Assembly (NCBI GenBank): GCA_017546745.1
Contig: JAFYRZ010000113.1
Span: 1-5,605, forward strand
Direction of reading: 5' to 3'
DNA length: 5,605 nt
Source of the DNA: Clostridia bacterium
GTDB lineage: Bacteria; Bacillota_A; Clostridia; Oscillospirales; CAG-272
In this document: positions 1-5,605 of the stretch, piece by piece
Position numbering within the stretch: position 1 is the first letter of the stretch
Layout of the letters: every line of letters begins with the position of its first letter
Made by a program: the position numbers and the translations under genes
Notes under the pieces: generated by a model
What the model saw: only the letters and a program-made list of their open reading frames with translations
Database searches by the model: none
What the model was told of the DNA's origin: nothing

Positions 1-683
1 ACGGTATCGATTATTCCTATTTCTCTCCCGATAAGGGCGGGGATATAGCTTATCCCTATAACTCACGTAATTATAGAACCGGTAAGAATACGAACAAGTG
101 CGCGCTCCAGGAGGAGCTTGGACTTGAGGTGAATAAGGACGTGCCCCTTGTTGCTATGGTAACGAGACTTACCGCAGGCAAGGGAATAGACCTCGTCGTT
201 CACGTTATCGAGGAGATACTTCGTGAGAATGTTCAGCTCGTCGTTCTTGGAACGGGTGACTCTGTTTTTGAGAGCCAGCTTGAGTATTATTCCCGCGTAT
301 ATCCCAATATGAAGGCGCTTATCACCTTCGATAGAGCCCTTTCCAAGAGAATTTACGCATCTGCGGATATATTCCTTATGCCCTCAAAGAGCGAGCCCTG
401 CGGACTTTCGCAGATGATCGCTTGCTCCTACGGAACTATTCCCGTGGTACACGCTGTCGGCGGTCTTTACGACTCGATTAAGCCTATGGGTGAGGAAGGG
501 TATAACGGATTTACCTTCGTTAATTATAACGCTCACGAGATGCTTTTCGCTATCAAGGATGCGCTTAATCTTTATAACGACAAAAAGGCTTGGGGCGATC
601 TTGTAAGGCGCGCAAGGAGATCGGATTTCACCTGGCGTCGCTCAGCAAAAAAATATATCGAAATTTATAACGGTCTTTTCTAA
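1..683 (+). CDS. glgA: Glycogen synthase (ADP-glucose type, GT5), C-terminal part; 5' end outside window
   Basis: GlgA transfers glucose from ADP-glucose to the non-reducing end of alpha-1,4-glucan in the cytoplasm. The frame is open from the left edge (first whole codon at base 3; the two bases before it fit the Asn of the usual NGID), leaving about 226 residues of a protein normally about 480 long. What remains is the second Rossmann domain of a GT-B fold. Numbered from base 3, one sees GIDYSYFSP at the start, VTRLTAGKGID with the donor-phosphate Lys60 (bases 180-182), then MPSKSEPCGLSQ, whose Glu131 (bases 393-395) matches the catalytic-site glutamate of E. coli GlgA (Glu377), then VHAVGGLYDSI and GFTFVNYNAHEML. 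The C-terminus SDFTWRRSAKKYIEIY is typical of the family. It ends with tandem stops (TAA TAG), and glgP begins 13 bases after the first stop. Family assignment is firm; the N-terminal KxGG region cannot be seen. Confidence 0.95.
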   Translation, partial: GIDYSYFSPDKGGDIAYPYNSRNYRTGKNTNKCALQEELGLEVNKDVPLVAMVTRLTAGKGIDLVVHVIEEILRENVQLVVLGTGDSVFESQLEYYSRVYPNMKALITFDRALSKRIYASADIFLMPSKSEPCGLSQMIACSYGTIPVVHAVGGLYDSIKPMGEEGYNGFTFVNYNAHEMLFAIKDALNLYNDKKAWGDLVRRARRSDFTWRRSAKKYIEIYNGLF

Positions 684-684
684 T

Positions 685-691
685 AGGATGG
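685..691 (+). promoter_or_regulatory. Probable ribosome binding site for glgP (AGGATGG)
   Basis: AGGA at bases 685-688 (within AGGATGG) lies 8 bases before the ATG at 697, a normal Shine-Dalgarno distance. The nearer in-frame ATG at 688 overlaps this element and has only a pyrimidine-rich stretch before it, so the motif favours the 697 start. It is a modest, incomplete match to AGGAGG and begins right after glgA's stop codon, so re-initiation by ribosomes finishing glgA may help. Confidence 0.5.
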
Positions 692-696
692 TTCAA

Positions 697-3162
697 ATGA
701 CTAACGCAAATAAAAATAATGGAATAAAAGAAAAAATATTAAAGGAAAACCTTAAGGAAAGGATCGAGGCAAAGCTTATTACCCGCGGAATTTACAATCC
801 CGAAACAGCAACGGACGAGCAGATTTATCAAGCTACCGTTTCAGCTATCAAGGATATTATGCTTGAATACCGTGATTCCTTCAAAAAGAGGATCAAGGAA
901 AAGCACGCAAAGAAGGTTTGTTATCTTTGCATGGAGTTCCTCGTTGGTAGATCACTTCGAAACGATGCGGAGAATCTTGGAATTTACTCCGAACTTTGCG
1001 AGGTTCTCGGTGAGTTCGGCACGAGCTTTGATAAGGTGTTTGCCTGTGAGGTAGACCCCGGTCTCGGTAACGGCGGTCTTGGCAGACTTGCCGCCTGCTT
1101 TATGGACTCGCTTTCCGCGCTCGACTACGCGGCAAACGGCTATTCGCTTCTTTATGAGAACGGACTCTTTAAGCAGAGAATAGTTGAGGGTGAGCAGGTC
1201 GAGCTTGTAGACGATTGGCTTTCCTCGGGCGGTGTATGGCTCGTTCCTCACCCCGAGAGGACGGTAACCGTTCGTCTTGGCGGTAAGATAGACGAAAGGT
1301 GGGAAAACGGAGAGCTTAAGATCTATAACTACGAGTACGATGAGGTTTCTGCCGTACCTTACGATCTTCTTATCCCCGGTACTACCACAAACGCGGTAAA
1401 TACTATAAGACTTTGGCGTTCAAAGAGCAAAACTCCCCCTGCAAGCAGCGTTTTTTCCTCGCAGGGTAAATATCTCAAAAACCTTAGCGAAACCAACTTT
1501 GCCGAGTCTATTACAAAGCAGCTTTATCCCCCGGATAATTACGATGAGGGTAAGCTTCTTCGTCTTACTCAGCAATATTTCCTCGTTTCCGCATCTCTTC
1601 AGAGCATAATCGGAGATTATCTTGCCGATAACGGATCTCTTGCCGGCTTTGAGGACAAGGTTGCTATTCACATTAACGATACTCACCCCGCGCTCTGTAT
1701 TCCCGAGCTTATGCGTATCCTTATGGATATATATTCTTACACCTGGGAGGATGCGTGGCAGGTAGTCGTTAAGACGGTATCCTATACTAACCATACAGTT
1801 CTTCCCGAGGCGCTTGAGTGCTGGAGAGTTGATCTTTTCTCGGTCAAGCTCCCGAGAATCTATATGATCGTTAACGAGATCAACCGCAGATTTACCGCAG
1901 ACCTTTGGAATCTTTATCCCGGTGATTGGGATAGAATTTCGAGAATGGCTATCGTTGCTTATAACCAGGTCAGAATGGCTAACCTTTCTATCGTTGGCTC
2001 TCACAACGTAAACGGCGTTTCTGCACTCCACTCGGATATTCTTAAAAAGACCGTATTCCACGATTTCTATAAGATGACTCCGGACAAGTTCACCAACGTA
2101 ACTAACGGTGTCGTTCACAGAAGATGGCTTAACCACGCTAACCCTCGTCTTGCGGCAATGCTCGACGAGCTTATAGGTAGCGGCTTCCGTGAGAACTTTT
2201 CCGAGATCAAGGGACTTCTTGACTATAAGGACGATAAGAGCGTTCTTGAAAGAATAGCGGCTATTAAGCGCTATAACAAGGAGAATTTTGCTTACTACGC
2301 ATTCGCGCGCAGTGGCAAGAGGATCGACCCGAACTCTGTGTTTGACGTACAGATCAAGCGTATGCACGAGTATAAGCGTCAGCTCCTTAACGTTATGAAG
2401 ATAATCGCTCTTTATAACGAGATCATGGAAAACCCCGCCTGCGATATTCCTAACCAGACCTTTATCTTTGGATGTAAGGCTGCTCCCGGATACGTTATGG
2501 CGAAGAAGATCATCAAGCTTATTTGGTTCTTGGCTGAGGAGCTTGAAAGAAATCCCCTTACAAGAGACAGACTTAAGATCGTATTTATTGAGGAGTATAA
2601 CGTTTCCGTTGCAGAGCGTCTTATTCCCGCTGCCGATATCTCCGAGCAGATCTCTCTTGCAGGAAAGGAGGCGAGCGGTACCGGCTGTATGAAGCTTATG
2701 ATGAACGGTGCGGTTACCCTCGGTACTCTTGACGGAGCTAACGTTGAGATCGCGGCGGCAACCGGTATGGAGAACCAATATATATTCGGTCTTAATACCA
2801 ACGAGGTAGACGAGCTTTGGAGAAACGGTTATTCCTCCTCCTCGTTCTATCATTCCTCTCCCGTTCTCAAAAAGGTGATCGATAGACTTTATTCTCCTAT
2901 CGGAGGACAGGATTTCTCGCATATTGCCGACTATCTTGTTAACGCCTCCTACGGCATTTCAGACCCGTATATGTGTCTTGCTGACTTTGATTCCTACCTC
3001 CACGCATATAAGTGTGCTATCAGGGATCACGCAAAGAGCGATATCTGGTCAAGAAAGTCGCTTATCAACACTGGTGCGAGCGGTATCTTCTCCTCCGACG
3101 TCAGCATAAAGAAGTATGCAGACGAGATTTGGAAGATCTCGCCCATCAATAAGATCAAGTAA
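697..3162 (+). CDS. glgP: Glycogen/maltodextrin phosphorylase (GT35)
   Basis: GlgP removes terminal glucose from alpha-1,4-glucan with phosphate, giving glucose-1-phosphate; it is cytoplasmic and needs pyridoxal phosphate. The protein has 821 residues from the ATG at 697, a normal bacterial length. Visible blocks are MEFLVGRSL (from 79), DPGLGNGGLGRLAACFMDSL (120-139), INDTHP (326-331), SYTNHTVLPEALE with His366 (rabbit His377), NVTNG (467-471), DVQIKRMHEYKRQ (550-562) and EASGTGCMK (658-666). Lys666 is the predicted PLP lysine, and Arg555/Lys560 match the phosphate-site Arg569/Lys574 of the rabbit enzyme with identical spacing to that lysine. A Cys (664) replaces the usual Asn in the PLP motif. 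An in-frame ATG at 688 would add three residues, but 697 has the better ribosome site. The first 20 or so codons are rich in A, Lys and Asn. It sits between glgA (13-base gap) and the GH13 gene (1-base gap). Preference for glycogen over maltodextrin cannot be told from sequence. Confidence 0.97.
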   Translation: MTNANKNNGIKEKILKENLKERIEAKLITRGIYNPETATDEQIYQATVSAIKDIMLEYRDSFKKRIKEKHAKKVCYLCMEFLVGRSLRNDAENLGIYSELCEVLGEFGTSFDKVFACEVDPGLGNGGLGRLAACFMDSLSALDYAANGYSLLYENGLFKQRIVEGEQVELVDDWLSSGGVWLVPHPERTVTVRLGGKIDERWENGELKIYNYEYDEVSAVPYDLLIPGTTTNAVNTIRLWRSKSKTPPASSVFSSQGKYLKNLSETNFAESITKQLYPPDNYDEGKLLRLTQQYFLVSASLQSIIGDYLADNGSLAGFEDKVAIHINDTHPALCIPELMRILMDIYSYTWEDAWQVVVKTVSYTNHTVLPEALECWRVDLFSVKLPRIYMIVNEINRRFTADLWNLYPGDWDRISRMAIVAYNQVRMANLSIVGSHNVNGVSALHSDILKKTVFHDFYKMTPDKFTNVTNGVVHRRWLNHANPRLAAMLDELIGSGFRENFSEIKGLLDYKDDKSVLERIAAIKRYNKENFAYYAFARSGKRIDPNSVFDVQIKRMHEYKRQLLNVMKIIALYNEIMENPACDIPNQTFIFGCKAAPGYVMAKKIIKLIWFLAEELERNPLTRDRLKIVFIEEYNVSVAERLIPAADISEQISLAGKEASGTGCMKLMMNGAVTLGTLDGANVEIAAATGMENQYIFGLNTNEVDELWRNGYSSSSFYHSSPVLKKVIDRLYSPIGGQDFSHIADYLVNASYGISDPYMCLADFDSYLHAYKCAIRDHAKSDIWSRKSLINTGASGIFSSDVSIKKYADEIWKISPINKIK

Positions 3163-3166
3163 AATG
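3160..3166 (+). other. Stop/start junction TAA-A-ATG, likely translational coupling of glgP and the GH13 gene
   Basis: The glgP stop (3160-3162) and the next ATG (3164-3166) are separated by one base. The preceding 20 bases hold only a weak purine stretch (AAGATCAAG), with no convincing Shine-Dalgarno motif. Ribosomes terminating on glgP most likely re-initiate here, tying GH13 output to phosphorylase output. Gene order and spacing are seen directly; the coupling is inferred. Confidence 0.55.
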
Positions 3167-5074
3167 CATCCCTATCTTTTTACAGATATTTCCTTCTGCA
3201 AGGGAAGCCTTAGGTTTATCCACGCGGATAAGAAAAATCCCTCGGGTGCTTTTTCACTTGACGAGGATATAGTCCTTGAGGTCGCACTCAAAAGAACTGT
3301 CCCCGCTATATCCCTCTCTCTGTGCTTTTCTAAGGACGGAGGGGGATACACGGGGGAAAATGCTTTTTATTTAGACAGATCCTCGTCCGACGTTGATTTT
3401 TACCGTCTCAGGATAAAAAAGGGGGAGTTAGCGGTAGGACTTTATTTCGGTAATTTAAAGCTTACCATACCCACAAAGACGTTTTATTCAAGTGGTAGTG
3501 CGACATCTCTTTCTTTTGCGCCTATCTCGCATTCCTCACTTCAGCTTTCAGTTTATAAGCCGTACGACGCGCCGAAGGATTACGTTGGCGGTATCATCTA
3601 CCACGTATTCGTTGACCGCTTTAGTAAGGGTGACGACGGGGCTTATAATAAGGGTGAGGTGCTTGTTCCTGATTGGTTGGAGGGAATTGCCGAATATCCC
3701 GAATATCCGGGCGCGCCTATGAAGAATAACACCTTCTACGGCGGTACGCTTGGCGGCATTATAAAAAAGCTTGATTATATAAGCTCTCTCGGCGCTGATG
3801 CTATATACCTTTCCCCGATATTTGATGCGGCATCAAACCATAAGTACGATACGGCAGACTATATGACGATTGACTCCGCCTTCGGTGGCGAGAGGTCCTT
3901 TAAAAGGCTTATTTCCGCCTGCCATAAGAGAGGCATAAAGGTGATTCTTGACGGTGTGTTTAATCATACCGGAGCTGATAGTATATATTTTAACAGATAC
4001 GGAAATTATCCGTCGGTCGGCGCTTATCAAAGTCCTGATTCTAAATATGCCGATTGGTACGAGTTTGAAAGCTTTCCCGATAAATATAAGTCCTGGTGGG
4101 ATATCGAGATCCTCCCGCGCCTTAACCTTAAAAGCGAGGGTGCAAGGGAGCTTATTATCGGTCGTGGCGGTGTAATAGATAAATATACCTCACTTGGAGT
4201 TGACGGCTTTAGGCTTGACGTAGCAGACGAGCTTTCGGACGAGTTTATTTCTTCTATAAAGACCATAATAAAGACTAGATCCGAAAGGCCGATCCTTTAC
4301 GGCGAGGTTTGGGAGGATGCGTCTAATAAGATCGCCTATGACAAAAGAAAATCCTATTATAACGGAGCGGAGCTTGACGGAGTAATGAATTATCCCTTAC
4401 GTACGGGACTTATCGACTACGTTCTTAATAAAAATACCGATGCGCTCGCGTATGCTATCGGTGAGGTCTATATTAACGCTCCTTACGAGGTGTCAAACGC
4501 GCAGATGAATCTTCTCGGTACGCACGATACGAGAAGAATTCTTACCGTTCTCGGCGGTGTTAGTGCAGAGGGCTTACCTAATTCTACACTTAAGACCTTA
4601 AGAATGGACAAGGATACGCGCGATCTTGCAAAGCGCCGTCTTATGGCACTTTATTCGGTCATATCGATGCTTCCCGGAATTCCTACCGTCTTTTATGCAG
4701 ACGAGGCAGGGCTTGAGGGATATGGCGACCCATTTAACCGAATGCCCTATCCTTGGGGTCGTGCCGATAGGCAGATACTTTCGCATTACAGAAGGATCGG
4801 AGCGATAAGAAAGGGACTTGACGTCCTTAAGCTTGGCAGATTTACGCTTCGTTATCTCGACAAAAGGCTGTTCGTCTTTGAGAGAGGAGAAGAGCGGGGT
4901 GCGGTTATCGTTGCTTACAATAACTCCGATAAGGATATCCGTATAGCCTTTAATTCTCCCGAACGGGAGCTTGTAAGCGGTAAGCTTGATAAGGACTTTG
5001 TTATCCCGCCTTATACGACGTATATATTTAAGTCAAGTGCTGACGATTTTAGAATTTATTTTTCACATTCTTGA
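3164..5074 (+). CDS. Intracellular GH13 alpha-glucan hydrolase, neopullulanase/cyclomaltodextrinase-like
   Basis: This is a retaining alpha-amylase-superfamily enzyme of 636 residues. About 140 N-terminal residues form a poorly conserved, probably beta-sandwich domain. The TIM barrel opens at YHVFVDRF (146-153), followed by FYGG (191-194) and NHKYDTADY (from 225). The conserved regions are all intact: DGVFNH (263-268), GFRLDVAD with nucleophile Asp352 and Arg350, GEVWED with acid/base Glu381, and GTHDT with His454/Asp455. The extra region LPRLN (317-321) resembles the MPKLN signature of the neopullulanase subgroup rather than QPDLN of oligo-1,6-glucosidases. A C-terminal beta domain ends the protein. 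No signal peptide or membrane segment is present, so it probably acts in the cytoplasm on maltodextrins or branched limit dextrins left by GlgP. The start at 3164 was chosen because an in-frame ATG at 3116 lies inside glgP and its added residues look unrelated to the family. Linkage specificity (alpha-1,4, alpha-1,6 or both) is not decided by sequence. Confidence 0.92.
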   Translation: MHPYLFTDISFCKGSLRFIHADKKNPSGAFSLDEDIVLEVALKRTVPAISLSLCFSKDGGGYTGENAFYLDRSSSDVDFYRLRIKKGELAVGLYFGNLKLTIPTKTFYSSGSATSLSFAPISHSSLQLSVYKPYDAPKDYVGGIIYHVFVDRFSKGDDGAYNKGEVLVPDWLEGIAEYPEYPGAPMKNNTFYGGTLGGIIKKLDYISSLGADAIYLSPIFDAASNHKYDTADYMTIDSAFGGERSFKRLISACHKRGIKVILDGVFNHTGADSIYFNRYGNYPSVGAYQSPDSKYADWYEFESFPDKYKSWWDIEILPRLNLKSEGARELIIGRGGVIDKYTSLGVDGFRLDVADELSDEFISSIKTIIKTRSERPILYGEVWEDASNKIAYDKRKSYYNGAELDGVMNYPLRTGLIDYVLNKNTDALAYAIGEVYINAPYEVSNAQMNLLGTHDTRRILTVLGGVSAEGLPNSTLKTLRMDKDTRDLAKRRLMALYSVISMLPGIPTVFYADEAGLEGYGDPFNRMPYPWGRADRQILSHYRRIGAIRKGLDVLKLGRFTLRYLDKRLFVFERGEERGAVIVAYNNSDKDIRIAFNSPERELVSGKLDKDFVIPPYTTYIFKSSADDFRIYFSHS

Positions 5075-5077
5075 GGA
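5073..5077 (+). promoter_or_regulatory. Ribosome binding site for the shikimate-kinase-like gene (GAGGA)
   Basis: GAGGA lies 6 bases before the ATG at 5084 and overlaps the TGA stop of the GH13 gene (5072-5074). It is the clearest Shine-Dalgarno match in the window and fixes the start of the downstream gene. The last gene may therefore be translated independently as well as by read-on from the gene before it. Confidence 0.7.
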
Positions 5078-5083
5078 TTTAAA

Positions 5084-5587
5084 ATGTTATTTACCTTAAT
5101 TGGTATGCCCGGCTCGGGTAAGAGCTGTATGGGCAAGGCCGTTTCGGGCAAAGTCAAATTAAAAAATATAGACAGCGACGTCCTTATCCAGAAAAAAGAG
5201 GGCAAAAAGCTCTATGAGCTTCTGTCAGAGCTCGGAACCGACGGCTTCAAGGAGCTTGAGGAAAGAACGCTTACCGAGTTTTCCGAGGATAACTGTATTC
5301 TTTCAACGGGCGGCAGTGCCGTTTATTACGATAACGCTATGAAGCACCTAAAGGAGCTTGGTAAGGTCATATACCTAAAGGTCGACCTTAAAACGATTAA
5401 GGAAAGGATAGGCGACTATTCTAAGCGCGGTATCGTTTTAAAGCCGGGTCAGACGATAGACGATCTTTATCGCGAAAGATGCGCTCTTTACGAGAAATAC
5501 GCGGACTTCACTATAAACTGCTCGGGAAAGGCTTTTCCGAGATACCACGCTCAGCTTATCGATTATATTAACAGCTTTAATAAATAA
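5084..5587 (+). CDS. Shikimate-kinase-family P-loop kinase, divergent; substrate uncertain
   Basis: The 167-residue protein has the size and layout of AroK, which phosphorylates shikimate at the 3-hydroxyl with ATP in the chorismate pathway. It begins with a strand and Walker A loop (GMPGSGKS, 7-14). NIDSD follows, with Asp30 and Asp32 at the positions of the Mg- and shikimate-binding aspartates. Next come GTDGFKELEE (51-60), STGGSAVY (74-81), a lid-like segment around Arg115 (KRGIVLKPGQT), and ERCALYEKYAD (131-141), where Arg132 matches a substrate arginine of AroK. Departures from classical enzymes are Lys56 where Arg is usual, GGS instead of GGG, and an unusual lid. Proteins of this shape in Clostridia are commonly annotated as shikimate kinase. 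Gluconate or other small-molecule kinases of the same fold remain possible, so no gene symbol is given. It starts 9 bases after the GH13 stop with its own GAGGA site, as the fourth gene of a glycogen operon. It ends at TAA 18 bases before the window edge. Confidence 0.8.
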   Translation: MLFTLIGMPGSGKSCMGKAVSGKVKLKNIDSDVLIQKKEGKKLYELLSELGTDGFKELEERTLTEFSEDNCILSTGGSAVYYDNAMKHLKELGKVIYLKVDLKTIKERIGDYSKRGIVLKPGQTIDDLYRERCALYEKYADFTINCSGKAFPRYHAQLIDYINSFNK

Positions 5588-5605
5588 GAAAAGGCTTTTG
5601 CAGCA

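Noticed and set aside
441..470. VHAVGGL in GlgA where E. coli and Bacillus have VRxTGGL
   Set aside because: It looked like a lost conserved arginine, but the VHAVGGL form is familiar from plant starch synthases of the same family, so it is ordinary variation.
952..1251. A 99-codon minus-strand open frame in the 5' part of glgP
   Set aside because: It has the same cause as the longer antisense frame: it is codon-aligned with glgP and shows no recognisable domain.
2833..2859. Serine-rich patch (SSSSFYHSS) near the GlgP C-terminus, with a purine-rich complement resembling ribosome sites
   Set aside because: It lies in a variable region after the cofactor motif, keeps the reading frame, and no minus-strand gene follows the purine-rich complement.
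1420..2922. A 500-codon open frame on the minus strand inside glgP
   Set aside because: It is in exact codon register with glgP, so it stays open because glgP avoids TTA, CTA and TCA (its stop is the complement of a TCA serine codon at 1420-1422). Its translation shows no recognisable family, while the plus strand is an unmistakable phosphorylase.
3116..3163. Upstream in-frame ATG for the GH13 gene, which would overlap glgP by 47 bases
   Set aside because: The 16 extra residues are basic, out-of-frame translation of the conserved glgP end. The start at 3164, one base after the glgP stop, fits the operon spacing better.
5588..5605. AAAAG-G-CTTTT symmetry just after the last stop codon, a possible terminator start
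   Set aside because: The arms are separated by one base and cannot form a hairpin on their own. The window ends before any longer stem or T-run could be seen.

Overview
The window is a compact, single-strand (+) stretch of bacterial carbohydrate-storage genes. There are four head-to-tail coding regions: the C-terminal part of a glycogen synthase (glgA, cut by the left edge), a complete glycogen/maltodextrin phosphorylase (glgP), a complete cytoplasmic GH13 alpha-glucan hydrolase of neopullulanase/cyclomaltodextrinase type, and a complete small P-loop kinase of the shikimate-kinase family. The gaps are 13, 1 and 9 bases, so the four genes are very probably one operon. No promoter or terminator is visible between them. 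The operon promoter would lie upstream of the window, and only 18 bases follow the last gene.

Organism: protein motifs point to an anaerobic Firmicute of class Clostridia, probably a gut Oscillospirales- or Christensenellales-like lineage. They include EPCGLSQMIA in GlgA, NVTNG-xx-HRRWL in GlgP, and the GH13 block with EYPGAP, NNTFYGGTLGGI and VGAYQSPDSKYADWY. This placement rests on remembered family signatures, not a search. Synthesis and degradation genes sharing an operon also fits the known Bacillus/Clostridia arrangement (glgBCDAP in Bacillus subtilis).

How the genes fit together: GlgA extends alpha-1,4-glucan from ADP-glucose. GlgP shortens the chains by phosphorolysis, releasing glucose-1-phosphate. 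The GH13 enzyme has no signal peptide, so it probably hydrolyses intracellular maltodextrins or branch stubs that GlgP cannot finish. The fourth gene does not belong to glycogen metabolism by annotation. It is a shikimate-kinase-like protein whose substrate-contacting positions depart from the classical enzyme, so its true substrate is open and it is the most interesting item here.

I saw no RNA genes, mobile elements, CRISPR arrays or notable repeats. I found nothing that amounts to a clearly new system; the findings are modest and mostly concern the kinase, the gene junctions and codon bias.
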